Shown here in pieces: positions 21,953 to 32,663 of a stretch of DNA of 64,000 bases. Made by a program: the position numbers and the translations under genes. Positions within the stretch are counted from its first letter, which is position 1; every line of letters begins with the position of its first letter. Below the pieces are notes generated by a model. That model was not told the origin of the DNA and searched no databases. It saw only the letters and a program-made list of their open reading frames with translations. Source of the DNA: Stentor coeruleus (Eukaryota > Ciliophora > Heterotrichea > Heterotrichida > Stentoridae); NCBI GenBank assembly GCA_001970955.1, contig MPUH01000121.1, positions 37,318 through 101,317 on the forward strand, in the 5' to 3' direction.

Positions 21953-24900
21953 ATGAAGTACTTATCCTTATACGAAGACCCTACAAAGCTCATAGAAAGC
22001 TATGAAATCAAATCTGATATAAATCAAGCTTCAAAGCCATATCTACTTATTAACAACTCAGTTTTTAAATTCCCAGGACTACATAAAATCAGCCTTCCAT
22101 CTGTAATTTGGATCTGCAGCAACTCTTCTATTTCAATTGCTGTGACAAGTGATGGGCAAGTTTATGGCTGGGGCAAGGATGATTTAGGATTACTAGGTAA
22201 TGGGATTCAGAATTATTCTACTCCTATTCATCTAAAAACTCTTACCAATATAAAAATATGTGCTCTTAGTTCGAACCATGTAGCTGCAGTATCAACTAAA
22301 GGTTCTCTTTATACCTGGGGTAGTATCAGTCATCCAAAACTCGGCTTTAAAACTTGTGATTTCTTCAATCCTCATCTAATATCATCATGTTCTTCATATA
22401 TTATTACATCTGTTATATGTGGAGACAATTATACATGTTTGCTTACAGATGGGTGTTATACATTAATATATGGCGAAATAGGGCAAAAACATCTAAATGC
22501 TTTAAAAACCCAAAAAAGATTATCAGACAAAAACCCTAACACCCAAAAAAATTACCTTCCTTATTCCCATCCAACACTTGATAGCCAGCCAGTTTTACAA
22601 ATAACTGGATATTCTGATTATATTGGTGTATTATTAGAATCCCATGAGGTTTGTGTATTAGACTCATGTTTAAATCTTAGGAAAATTTCAAGTTTTGAAT
22701 GCCAAGTTGATAGTATTCAAGCTTTATCGAAAGATATTATCGGTATTGGGGATAATAATATAATAATTTGGTCTAATGTGACAAAATGCGTTAATGATAT
22801 TGAATGCCCGATAAAAGAATGGGCTGAAATCTCATATAAAAGATGTAAAAATATAAGTTTGTGGTGTTGGGGAAGTGGGTTTGTTGTAGATTCTGATGAT
22901 AAAAATGTGTTTGATATAGATCAGACTACGGATTATAGTGGTTTTGATAAAAGTATGACTAGAATATCTGATGAAAGCCCTTTAATTTTTGGGTCTAAGT
23001 CTATAGAAAACCTTTCTCCACAGGCGAGTAGAGAAAGTTTGGAAAGACTTTTCCCTGTAAGTGATAAGAGCAATAGGGTTATTATAGATAAAATACTTAA
23101 ATGCCGAGTTGAATTCAGTAAAAGAGGTAAAATACTAGATGCTTTTAAAAAAATTGTCCATCCTATAGCAAAAAATGCTTTTTTTTGTGTTAAAGAGCAT
23201 GGGGAAATTAAGAGAAATGAAATTTTATATAGAAATGCTGTGAAAATGTTCTGGATTTTAGAGAAAGTGTGTAGTGGGAGGGTGTATAAAAAATTTTGTA
23301 TATGGCAAAGGATTAGGGTTTTGTTGGAGATGAAGATTAGGATAGAAAAGCAGAAGAAGGGGAAATGTCAAAATTGTAGGGAAATGATTAAGGGAAAAGC
23401 TGTTGAAAGGTTTGGGAATGTGATGTGGTGTAGGATCAAAAAGATTTTGAAAGGAAGTTTGTTTGAGATATATTTGAAAGAGAAGAAATTGTTGAGGGAT
23501 GTTAGAAAAGGTTTTGGGAAGATTGAGAAAATTGTTAGGTTAGCAGGGAAGAGAAGGCTTTTGGATGCTTTTAGATTGACTTTGTATTCGAATAAAGTGG
23601 TCTTTTTGTCAAAACAAGTTTTTTATAAGCATTTTTGTAAAGTTTTAGCATTGGTTTTTGGGGGAAAAGTGTTGAGAAATTGTAAGTATGCTTTGATGGA
23701 AATGAGGAAGATGCTAGCTTTGAAGTTAAAGGTTGGAAATTCTGGTAAAAGTTTGCTAATAATTGATTCACTTGAGACAAGGAATGACACTTTAGAATTG
23801 TATAGTCCAAGTCCACATAATCAAACTAAAATTTTTGCAGTATTTCTCTTAAAAGACATGATAACAAAGAATATCAAATCCAAACTTAAACTCTTTCTTC
23901 CTATCAAAAAATCATTCAACCTAAAAACTCTTCACAAACTCCTCTTAAACTTATCCTCCTACATCTTCAAAAAACAGTTCGCCTTAAAAGTCTTTTCTCT
24001 AACCTGTATTAAATTCTCATCCGGAACCCTAGACCCCTTTTACACAATCTTCCCAAAATCCTCAAGCGTGAATTTTGAAAACTTCAAAAACCCACAACAT
24101 CTAAAAAACCCATTAAAAACCCACAAAAAAACCCCCTTAAAAACTCTTTCAGCTATCCAATCGCCTAAATCAAAAAAAAATCTAAGCATTTTCACTTCAG
24201 AATCCTCATCATCCTCATCATCATTCAATCAAACCTCAAAATCAGCTCTTCAAAGCCCTAAATCCTTTATCCACCAAAACCCAACATCTTTTGCCTCAGG
24301 CGATCTTGTCAAATACCAAAAATTCCTTATAGAAAAAAAAGCTCTACAAATGATTGAAGAGAATTCATCAAATGATTCATATGAAAAAATCCCTTATATA
24401 CACTTTTCTCATAAAACTAATAAAAAAAAGTCTGAAAAGCCTCCTTGGAAGCCAAATAGCCCATTGTCAAACTTTGCCTGGAAGCCTAAAACGAATTCAT
24501 CAATGATTAAAGGTATTGAATATTATGAGAAAATTGCTGGGAGAAAAAATAAACATTTAGTTAATAGACAAACTTCTGAGGTTGAAGATTTTTATAAAAA
24601 TTGCGTTAAAAAAACAAAGGAAGAAAAACAAAAAACTCATAAAGAATTAAGCAAAAACCATGAGGTAGAGTCATTACCCAGCCTCCAATCCCTGTCTCCA
24701 GTATCTATGCTAAATACTGGCCTGCCTATACCTTTTACTGTATTATCTATCATCAACATCGGTCTTGGGGTACTCATAAACGATAAACTTCTTCAAAACT
24801 CCTCCAAAAAGCTTTACAAAAAAGCTATAAAGCAATTCATTTCCTATAAAAAAACTAAAAAATCAACAAACCCACAAAGATCTTCCCCATCAACATGGAA

Positions 24901-24991
24901 AATTCGAATCATCAGCATCGGCGCAGAAAAGCTCAAAAGGCTTCTTATGCTAAAAATAGGCCAATTTATCATAAAAAAACTAAAACCCTAA
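21953..24991 (+). CDS. RCC1-repeat protein with long helical C-terminal region
   Basis: 1012 residues, one exon. Residues 1-300 hold RCC1-type propeller repeats, best seen at DGQVYGWGKDDLGLLGNG and KGSLYTWGSISHPKLGF. Residues about 370-710 are Lys-rich helical repeats with regularly spaced aromatic residues (LLDAFRLTLYSNK, KMFWILEKVCSGRVYKKF), reminiscent of Sfi1-type centrin-binding repeats. The rest is Ser/Pro-rich linker and a basic helical end. RCC1 propellers serve as exchange factors or scaffolds. A centrin-associated role would suit a contractile ciliate but is inference. Confidence 0.7.
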   Translation: MKYLSLYEDPTKLIESYEIKSDINQASKPYLLINNSVFKFPGLHKISLPSVIWICSNSSISIAVTSDGQVYGWGKDDLGLLGNGIQNYSTPIHLKTLTNIKICALSSNHVAAVSTKGSLYTWGSISHPKLGFKTCDFFNPHLISSCSSYIITSVICGDNYTCLLTDGCYTLIYGEIGQKHLNALKTQKRLSDKNPNTQKNYLPYSHPTLDSQPVLQITGYSDYIGVLLESHEVCVLDSCLNLRKISSFECQVDSIQALSKDIIGIGDNNIIIWSNVTKCVNDIECPIKEWAEISYKRCKNISLWCWGSGFVVDSDDKNVFDIDQTTDYSGFDKSMTRISDESPLIFGSKSIENLSPQASRESLERLFPVSDKSNRVIIDKILKCRVEFSKRGKILDAFKKIVHPIAKNAFFCVKEHGEIKRNEILYRNAVKMFWILEKVCSGRVYKKFCIWQRIRVLLEMKIRIEKQKKGKCQNCREMIKGKAVERFGNVMWCRIKKILKGSLFEIYLKEKKLLRDVRKGFGKIEKIVRLAGKRRLLDAFRLTLYSNKVVFLSKQVFYKHFCKVLALVFGGKVLRNCKYALMEMRKMLALKLKVGNSGKSLLIIDSLETRNDTLELYSPSPHNQTKIFAVFLLKDMITKNIKSKLKLFLPIKKSFNLKTLHKLLLNLSSYIFKKQFALKVFSLTCIKFSSGTLDPFYTIFPKSSSVNFENFKNPQHLKNPLKTHKKTPLKTLSAIQSPKSKKNLSIFTSESSSSSSSFNQTSKSALQSPKSFIHQNPTSFASGDLVKYQKFLIEKKALQMIEENSSNDSYEKIPYIHFSHKTNKKKSEKPPWKPNSPLSNFAWKPKTNSSMIKGIEYYEKIAGRKNKHLVNRQTSEVEDFYKNCVKKTKEEKQKTHKELSKNHEVESLPSLQSLSPVSMLNTGLPIPFTVLSIINIGLGVLINDKLLQNSSKKLYKKAIKQFISYKKTKKSTNPQRSSPSTWKIRIISIGAEKLKRLLMLKIGQFIIKKLKP

Positions 24992-25037
24992 TCTAAATCA
25001 CTTTCTTTCTAATACTTTATACAATTTCATCTAATAA

Positions 25038-25604
25038 ATGACTTCAACTTTGAAACTCAAAAAAAAAATCAGTCCTTTTTCAAGGGTCCTTTCTGACCCT
25101 TCACTATCAAAAGCCTCTCTTAAAAAAAAAGGCTTATCAACAAGCAGAAGTGATGTTCTTGATACTAAAGATAGCAAGAAAATGTTTGTGACCCTTCAAG
25201 ACTCGAAACTCATACATAATGTTAACTTACAAATACCTTTTGTCCATTCAGCTAACATGTCGATATCTAATTCGATAAAAGATACAAAAAAAGCAGCATG
25301 TTTACAAGGTTTTACTAGTAAAATATCAATAAAGTCCCCACGTACACTTAAGAAAAAGAAATATACACGTGATTGTGAAAAACCTAAAGTTATGAGTTTT
25401 GAGACTTTTGAGAGTAATGTGGAGAAGAGTAATACGGAAAATCAATCTCAAGAGGTTAAATATTTGGAATTAGAGCTTAAGAAAGCTATGGAGGAAAATA
25501 AGAAACTTAGGAAAGCTTTACAGGAGGAATGTGTGAAGGATGATGTTATTGATGAGATGATGAAAGGTTTTAGGTCGAGGCTTTATAAGTTATTATATGA
25601 GTAA
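25038..25604 (+). CDS. Basic protein with C-terminal coiled coil
   Basis: 188 residues starting 46 nt after the stop of the RCC1-like gene, same strand. N-terminal two thirds are Ser/Lys-rich and probably disordered; residues about 145-185 form a coiled coil (KYLELELKKAMEENKKLRKA). No family recognised. The very short spacing leaves little room for an independent promoter. Confidence 0.65.
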   Translation: MTSTLKLKKKISPFSRVLSDPSLSKASLKKKGLSTSRSDVLDTKDSKKMFVTLQDSKLIHNVNLQIPFVHSANMSISNSIKDTKKAACLQGFTSKISIKSPRTLKKKKYTRDCEKPKVMSFETFESNVEKSNTENQSQEVKYLELELKKAMEENKKLRKALQEECVKDDVIDEMMKGFRSRLYKLLYE

Positions 25605-26058
25605 ATTTATGTGGTTTTTTGAATGAGGAGAGTGGTTTAGGTTTGGAGGATATTTGAAATTTTTGGATTTTGGAAGACTTGGAGGTGATTGGGTTTGTAG
25701 ATGAGATTTTAAGTTTAGATCGGGTTTAGTAGAGAGTTTGAGGATAGGATAAGTTGTGGTTTTAGGTGAAGGATTTTAGGAAGGAGGGTGAGGGTTTTCA
25801 TAGTGAGTTAGAGCATTAAACTAAATAATTAAACATTTTCCCCACAATTTTTCTCATCATATACCAAACTTTATCATCATCCTAAGTCAATTTTCTCCTT
25901 TTCCTCAAAATTCTACCACTTCAATACAATCATCTATGCCACCTTTAAATTCTAGCCAAAAACCTCAAAAAATTCTCTCAAAATCTGATCTTCCCCAAAA
26001 AAGGCATAATTTAAAATGATAAACCCATACTAAAAAAATCACATAATCTTAAAAAAAT
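25605..26058. other. Convergent intergenic region
   Basis: 454 bp between two gene ends. The first half is strongly G-rich, the second half strongly C-rich on the + strand, the mirror pattern expected where two 3' flanks meet. No other feature. Confidence 0.6.
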
Positions 26059-27660
26059 CTACTGATCAATCTGGTCTAAAGTGCAAGTAAACATCTGTGT
26101 TCCCGCAAGCACTTTGACAAACTCACTCTCAACAATTTTCTTCTCATTTTTTATATACCCATTAAGTATCAAAACCCAAAACTCTCTAAATACCTCCCTA
26201 ATCCTAAAGCTTTTATCAATCACATCCTGCGAATCACTAAAAACATTCATAGGACTAGGATTTCCATACATATCCTCTAAAGCTTTAGCTCCAATGAAAT
26301 TCTTAGGCACAATGACTTCTTTAGTAATTTCTGAGTTTTTTTGTAATCTTTCATTTATATTCCCTTCATCAAGTAACACCCATACAATACTTAAAGAGTC
26401 TCGGACTGCTGGATCAACATAAGTAGCTCCAGCAATAAGAGGAATTGGAGCTTCAATCATTTCAAGTAAAGAATGAGGTACTAAAGGGATTATAAGATTT
26501 GGCCATTTTAAAGGACGAAGAAGAGTGTGTAGAGCAAGAATGCAAGATGTTACAAGGCCTAGATTACCAGATAAAAATACCACAGACTTCTCTTGAGCTA
26601 CAGCAAAAATCAGCCATACAAAATCCTCTAATACCAAACTATTAATCAACGGGATACAAGTCCAAGATACATCAATAGCAGATAAATCACTTGGGCATTG
26701 ATACCTTATCATATCTACCTTTTCAATCCCTAACTGTATCGTCCTTCCAGGTACCAATTCTTCACAATCTGTATAACAATCCAACTGTATTTTCTCATCA
26801 TTACTAAGTTCTTCTCTAGCATTTTCACAAAGTGAAATATCAACACATGCAATTTTTCTTAGCATCAATAATGATGATACAAGTTTGAAATGTAATTCAA
26901 AAGCAGGTATAAAAGAAGCAAGACAATAGCATTTTGGTACAAGCCATTTAGCATCTGATCCTTGTACTAAATCATCGAATTCTATGCATATTAAATAAAG
27001 AAGTTCATGTTCACTATTTGGGATTTGTGAGTTTTTAGGGCATATGTTTTCATTGCGGATTGTGGTTATAAAGTACTTACGAGAACGATGATAGGATGAG
27101 TGATCATCAAATGTTGATCGAGCTTTGTCGTTTATATAAAGAGCTTTTTCAGCTGTAATACCATTTGGGAAGCATAATAAAGGGATGATAGATTTGATGT
27201 TAGTTCCAATTGTGCAGTTTGGAGGGTAGTATTCTAGGAGGATGTCTGATTGGATGCATTCTTTTGAAAGAGTTTCAGGTTTAGGACCGATTATGAAGAA
27301 ACCTTGGTAAATCAAAGACTCGTTTGTGTCTAAATATACGCTTTGGTCAGGATTCACTTGACCTATTTTCCCTGAACTTTCTATCCTGTGGTGGTTTTTA
27401 ACTAAAAACTGACTGTATTGCTCCTCTACAAAATTCCCTTGACCTATCTCAGTTGGTTTATTTCCCTTTGTATTATTTTTTTTGTATTTAGTCTTCAAAT
27501 GTTCATTCTCTTTACGTAAAAACTGTATCTGTCCCTTATCAATTTCATAGTCTTCTTTGAGTTTTTTATAAGCTGTCCTTAGTTTTTTATAAACCTTTTT
27601 AAGGTCGTTATACTTCTTTTGTAGCTTTATTAATTCAGCTTGAGTATCATTTTGGTCCAT
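26059..27660 (-). CDS. DENN-domain protein (probable Rab exchange factor)
   Basis: 533 residues. Residues 5-70 are coiled coil (LIKLQKKYNDLKKVYKKL). An upstream-DENN region follows (YQGFFIIGPKPET, then a Phe-Pro-Asn-Gly motif and CYCLASFIPAFELHFKLV). The central DENN core at about 330-420 contains DFVWLIFAVAQEKSVVFL, LHTLLRPLKWPNLIIPLVP and LIAGATYVD, all typical. The C-terminal down-DENN part is short. DENN proteins promote GDP release on Rab GTPases in membrane traffic; the Rab cannot be told. Single exon. Confidence 0.9.
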   Translation of the reverse strand: MDQNDTQAELIKLQKKYNDLKKVYKKLRTAYKKLKEDYEIDKGQIQFLRKENEHLKTKYKKNNTKGNKPTEIGQGNFVEEQYSQFLVKNHHRIESSGKIGQVNPDQSVYLDTNESLIYQGFFIIGPKPETLSKECIQSDILLEYYPPNCTIGTNIKSIIPLLCFPNGITAEKALYINDKARSTFDDHSSYHRSRKYFITTIRNENICPKNSQIPNSEHELLYLICIEFDDLVQGSDAKWLVPKCYCLASFIPAFELHFKLVSSLLMLRKIACVDISLCENAREELSNDEKIQLDCYTDCEELVPGRTIQLGIEKVDMIRYQCPSDLSAIDVSWTCIPLINSLVLEDFVWLIFAVAQEKSVVFLSGNLGLVTSCILALHTLLRPLKWPNLIIPLVPHSLLEMIEAPIPLIAGATYVDPAVRDSLSIVWVLLDEGNINERLQKNSEITKEVIVPKNFIGAKALEDMYGNPSPMNVFSDSQDVIDKSFRIREVFREFWVLILNGYIKNEKKIVESEFVKVLAGTQMFTCTLDQIDQ

Positions 27661-27915
27661 AATACTAAAAATTTATAGTAATTATCTGAAGATATGTTTT
27701 GGTTTTAGATAAAAAGTGCTTTTTGTAGGAAAAATTATTGATTATAGAAAATAAACAGTTTTTGTATGGGTTTTTTTGTGGAAGTAAAATTTGGAATATA
27801 GAAAAATATTATGGTTTAGATTCAGAAAAATAGAAAATTATGCAGTTTTTGAGGGGTTTTGGGTATAGAGAATAAGAGTAAGAGTTTTAGGAATGAGATA
27901 CTGAAAAGGGAAATG

Positions 27916-27922
27916 AAAAAAA
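27916..27922 (-). terminator. Pol III T-run terminator of tRNA-Val
   Basis: Seven A on the + strand, seven T on the transcript strand, one base after the tRNA 3' end. Confidence 0.85.
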
Positions 27923-27923
27923 T

Positions 27924-27994
27924 ACGGGCAGCGGGGATCGAACCCACGACCTACTGCGTGTGAAGCAGTCGTCATACCACTAGACCATGCCCGC
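27924..27994 (-). tRNA. tRNA-Val (anticodon CAC)
   Basis: 71 nt without CCA and without intron. The acceptor stem GCGGGCA pairs with TGCCCGT (one G-U at the first pair). The D arm contains AGTGGTA. The anticodon stem ACTGC/GCAGT encloses the loop TTCACAC, giving anticodon CAC for GUG valine codons. The T arm carries GGTTCGATCC, which is also the internal B box. Confidence 0.97.
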
Positions 27995-29521
27995 TTATAA
28001 GATATGGAGTTATTGTCTTTAAATACTACATGAAATCTATATCAGATTCTAAGTGTACAAGAACTTAACTTCATATATTATTTACTTTATATGTTATATA
28101 AAAAACTACTTATCATATGTTGAATAATATTTTAGTATAAATTATATATCATCATCCGCACGATCATTGCCAAAAACAAAATCTCAAACTCATGATCTAT
28201 GATACAAACACAATCTTCTTATCCTCAAACTTTTACATATTTAAAAAAAATATTCAACCTCTGTTATCACTGCCAAATACCCATACTTCATTTCAACCTA
28301 TAAACTTTCTCAGGTATAGACTTTTAAGAATCATAGCTAAGCTATCAAGTAGCTCAATAGGTACTAGTTCCTTAAAAATATTTATTCATAAAATATTATC
28401 TGTCTATCTTTGCAAAATACAAAATAATCCTACCCACAACATATTTGTTCAAGTCTATCAGGCATAATAAACTTATAGCATACATTTTTATTTAGCAATA
28501 ATCTTTTATAAAAATCATATCCTCCTTTCAGCAATTTCAAAAATTTCTCTAAATCTCTTAATCCAAAGCAAAACCTATAATAAGCAATTATAAATCTTTA
28601 AAAATACACTTTTGAGCTATACAACATAATATTGATACAATCTCACCATTTATGAAAATAAAATACTCTGGTGATAATAATATGTTACTGAAATTCATTA
28701 TAAATTTTGCCTAAACCTAACTAAAGTAGTTTTTTATTTTTGATTGGAATATTATTGAACATGCTTTTTTTTTCTTATTCAGCAGTTCTTTAATTTTATA
28801 TAGTTTATTATAAATAGCAAAATCCTGATGCTCAAGGAATTAATAATTTTTTCATAAAAATTTATTCCTTGTGAGATATGAGTTTTTTGGGTATTTAGCT
28901 AGAATAAAAAAAATATAATGATAAGAAAAGTATTACAATTAAACTTATAATAAAATATTTGTTAATTAATTTAAAGGCTAATCGCATAATACAATAATTT
29001 TAAAGTATAAAAAATCTATGCATATTATATTCCCAATATAAACTTACATTTAAATAATCATTTACACTTATATATTTAAATTTAATAATCACATCATTAT
29101 CAATACTCTACATTCATCACACAGCCTCATCCTTAACTTTTAATATATTTTCTCATCCATATTTTAAATATAAAAACTACTTTTTCATCTTCAATCCAAA
29201 ATCTTATTTTAATCTCCATCATTATCTCATTTTCTTTCAAAATCCCCTCAATCAAATATCAAAAAGCCTTACCCATTAAAAATACTCTTCCATAAAAAAT
29301 CAAAATCCTCATCTCTAAAAACTCAAATTCCCTTATTTTCCCATTAATTCCTTAATGCCTAAACCTTTCTCCAAAAAAAAAAAAAATTAAAACCCAAAAC
29401 ACAATTTTCAATACAAATCTTTCTAATATCTAATACAATTTTCTATCATAATTTCTATCTAAATAAAGAATACTATAAAAAATAAGTAAAATTATAAATA
29501 CTTGATGAATAAACTTAAAAA
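27995..29521. other. Intergenic, about 1.5 kb
   Basis: Upstream flank of the CFAP77-like gene, C-rich and G-poor over its last 500 bp. It contains one weak RCC1-like relic (separate entry). A 91-codon + frame at 28192-28467 is low-complexity and antisense to that relic, so it is not called. Confidence 0.5.
28280..28375 (-). pseudogene. Possible RCC1-repeat relic
   Basis: One minus-strand frame reads KELVPIELLDSLAMILKSLY and, after a stop, NEVWVFGSDNRG. The two parts match in order the 'P-x-x-I-x-x-L' and 'G-x-V-W-x-F-G-x-N-x-x-G' blocks of an RCC1 repeat, with a few residues missing between them. It is short and could be chance. Confidence 0.3.
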
Positions 29522-30172
29522 ATGCTTGACACGAACCACAATTTCTATAGTAAGATGCAAAACTCTGGAAACATGCTACTTTTTAAAGGAGATGTTGGTA
29601 AGAAGAAGCCTGGGATCCACACTTTGCCTCCTGAAGAATTTACTTTTGGGAAAATAACTGGGGAAGACAAGGAAGGAGCTAGGGACCTTATGAAATGCTG
29701 GAGTTTCCATCAAAACAGCCAGAAAATTCAAAGTGAGCAAGATTTTAAGTTGCTAAACTCTATGAGTGTAGGAAATGGATTATCTACAGCTACAGAATTT
29801 AGGAAGTTTAGGAAAACTAAAGAAGTTAGAATCCACACAACAGTTTCTAATAGAAAAAGTTTACCATCATTGCCTAATATGACTTTTGGCTTACCTTTAC
29901 GCCCAGCAACTCCAATAAAAGCTGTGGTTTCTAACTTCTATGGAAGAGTTGCTGTAGAAAATCTTCATGACATGTATGCTTCAACTCAAGCTCCGAAAAT
30001 ATGCAGATGGAACAGCACTAGGGGCTTTGAGTTACTCAAGTCTTCTAAAATGAAAACAAATGAAATTTCAGAGCCGAATTTGTTTAAAATGAGGAAATTC
30101 TCTGAAGTTAAATCTAAAACTGATTGCTGGCGTTGTAAGAATCCAGAGTTAATAACCAAGCAATCAGAATAA
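29522..30172 (+). CDS. CFAP77: CFAP77-like ciliary doublet microtubule protein
   Basis: 216 residues, single exon. The pattern matches CFAP77 (DUF4483) along its length: GIHTLPPEEFTFGK near the N-terminus, EGARDLMKCW, then the FxxLNxxSVxxGLxTAxEF block, and MTFGLPLRPATPIKAVVSNF (about residues 120-140). CFAP77 is a microtubule inner protein at the outer junction of ciliary doublets, where it stabilises B-tubule attachment. The C-terminus adds a CxxC (WRCKNPE after CW), not part of the family as I know it. Identification is by remembered family pattern. Confidence 0.8.
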   Translation: MLDTNHNFYSKMQNSGNMLLFKGDVGKKKPGIHTLPPEEFTFGKITGEDKEGARDLMKCWSFHQNSQKIQSEQDFKLLNSMSVGNGLSTATEFRKFRKTKEVRIHTTVSNRKSLPSLPNMTFGLPLRPATPIKAVVSNFYGRVAVENLHDMYASTQAPKICRWNSTRGFELLKSSKMKTNEISEPNLFKMRKFSEVKSKTDCWRCKNPELITKQSE

Positions 30173-30831
30173 TAATTTATTCTTTAAGATTTTATGCTTA
30201 TGATTTGAAAACTGGATGGATATTATTAGAAAATTAGTATTTTCAAAGAAAACTTTAGATTTATAAGGAAAGATAATGAAATAATATTTTGTATAAAGAA
30301 ATCTACTGAAATAGTAGTGGTGTGTATACAATAATTGTTCATAAAAAAAAATATATATATTCTAAATTAAGTAATTTATATCCTATACTAAAATAATAGG
30401 AGTTTATAATATTTGCAACCCAAATCACTATGATTACCATAGATTATCATAAAATTATTATCTTATATGAAAAATACTAATGATAAATATCCAATTTAAT
30501 TTTGCAATAAAATCGCAACCATTCATCCCTTAAAGCATAAAAAGCAGCATATCATCCCATAATTAAAACTAACTTCCTACATTTCACATATTACCTTAAT
30601 TTACAATAATAAACCTAATATTATTCAAAAAAAAAATCGTTAAAACCCATAATTTGTATTCTAACCTCAAAAACTTTAAACCCATAAAAATCCTTATAGT
30701 ATTTTAACATACAAAATCCAACAATTCCTGCAATACTCTTCTTTATTACTTCTTAAAAAAAAATCTTATACCTTCATATTTCATCTTAAATCAAAAAACT
30801 GTATCAAATTATCATAAAAATAAATTTTAAC
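30173..30831. other. Intergenic, about 660 bp, nothing recognised
   Basis: AT-rich; G-rich after the CFAP77-like gene, C-rich before the next + strand gene. No coding or RNA signal. Confidence 0.6.
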
Positions 30832-32643
30832 ATGCACTCAGAACTTTCTTCAACAACAGTTCGTGAAAAACTGTCTTCAACAAGACAAATGCTTGAACTA
30901 ACTCTAAATAAAAAAAATCGACCTTTAGAAAACACAGTCAAGCCTTCTGAAGAGCCAACTGAAATTACACATAACCAACTGAAAAAGCCTGATTTTGAAC
31001 AACTTAATCATATATACGAGAATTATATGAAAGTCCCTACAAAACAGAAAAACCAATACAAAGGCTCTTTTGCCCAGAGGTCTTCTAGCGCTCCACCTGT
31101 TTATCAGAAAACAAAAGAGCAACTTGCAAAGGAAAAAGAAGAAAAATTTAAACAAGAATGTACTTTCAAGCCTACTGTAAACAAAATCCCACATGGGAAA
31201 AATATAGACTATATTGAGAGAAAATTTGACCGTGAAGAATGGTTTAAAAAACTGACAAGATCAAGAAAAGAAATTGTAGAGCAAAGGGAAAAACAAAAAC
31301 GGAATAAAGAAGAAGACAACAGTAAAAACTGTAGCTTTCGTCCTAATATTAACAGTTATAGAAGCTTAAGTACAAGTCAAATCTCAGTAGATGAGCGTTT
31401 GTATAACCATGGTGAGAATATCAAACTTAAAAGAGAACAGCAAAAAAGGGAAAAAGATGAAATTGAAGCTAATGCTTATCCATTTAGCCCACAAATCTCT
31501 CAATCTGTAGCGATTTTAAAAGGAGCTAAGAAATCTCAGACGCCTTTGTATCAGAGGATTTATGAGGTTCAGCAAACAAAAAATGCTTTGAGACAGTTAG
31601 AAAAAGAAAAAAGCGAAAAACGTGAAGGGCTAACTTTCCATCCATATATAAACCAAAACTCTAAAAAAATTGCAGAAAGTAAGTATCAAGGTAGTCTTAT
31701 GGACCGCCTATCTCGTACATCAAGCCAAATCAAAGACCGTCTTTCCGAAACATGCCAAACGTTCATTTCCACATCTTCCAAACCTGGAAGCGCAAAAGAG
31801 TTTATAAGCCGACAACAAGAGCATCAAGCAAAAAGCCAAAGACAAAAAGTATTATCTATATAGGACGAACTAGCTAAAACCTTAATCCATGACCTAACAT
31901 TCAGGCCAAGCATCAACCAAAACTCAAACCTCATAGCCAAATATAAACGTAACTACAGCCAAGAAACCATATCAGACAAAGTTAAAAGAATTGGTTCTGA
32001 AGCTATGGTAAAAAAACTCCAACTCAAAGAGCAAATCTCAAACGAACACTATGAAAAGTTTACATTTGAACCAGAAATCAACCAAATAAGCCGTCAAATG
32101 GCCAGAAAGACTAATCTTTCAACATATCATGAAGAGCTAAAAATCAAAAAGAAAATCAAAGCTGAAGCTTCAGTTGCGGAAATGCAAAAAATCTGTAGTT
32201 TTAGTCCTCAAATCAACCCATCAAAAAGATACTCTGGTGCAATTTCTGATAAAACCCCACAAACTGATAATGGAAAAGGGGTTCCTGTGTGTATTTCTGG
32301 AATGCAATATAAAGATTATAATGCTCAACCTATAATATCAAGATATAAACAAAGTGCGGATATATTAAAGGATATTGAAAAAGATCGGAAAGAAAAAGAA
32401 ATGATTTTAAAAGCTAAAAAACAAGAACATGAAGTACAGGTTTTTAGCAGTTGTACTTTTAGACCACAAGGGTTAGTGAGAATAAGATCAGAATGTCATG
32501 TTGAAGTTAAAGGTATGGATAGATTCCATGAATTGAAGAATATAGCTAATAGGCAAAAACTAGAACAAGATGAAAGGGAAAAGAAATTATTGTATAGGGA
32601 TTTGACTAGAGATCTTGCTTATGCGCCTAGAGAATTGTGTTAG
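30832..32643 (+). CDS. Protein with repeated F-x-P-x-I-N motifs
   Basis: Two exons (intron 31849-31863) encode 598 residues. A short motif with consensus C/L-T/S-F-x-P-x-I-N recurs about eight times, roughly every 60-75 residues: CTFKPTVNK, CSFRPNINSY, YPFSPQISQS, LTFHPYINQN, LTFRPSINQN, FTFEPEINQI, CSFSPQINPS and CTFRPQG. Long Lys/Glu-rich helices lie between them. Such chains suit an elongated protein that binds a periodic filament, probably cytoskeletal or axonemal; that is inference. The splice is required: without it the frame stops at 31863 in mid-array. Its stop is only 20 nt before the POP4 start. Confidence 0.85.
31849..31863 (+). other. 15-nt intron (F-x-P-x-I-N gene)
   Basis: GTATTATCTATATAG; its TAG is an in-frame stop if retained. 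Removal joins RQK to DELAKTLIHDLTFRPSINQN and continues the motif array. A at position 10. Confidence 0.9.
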
Positions 32644-32663
32644 GGATTAGATTAAATATAAAA

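Noticed and set aside
28192-28467. 91-residue + strand ORF
   Set aside because: Low complexity, in C-rich flank, and opposite to a better-supported minus-strand relic.
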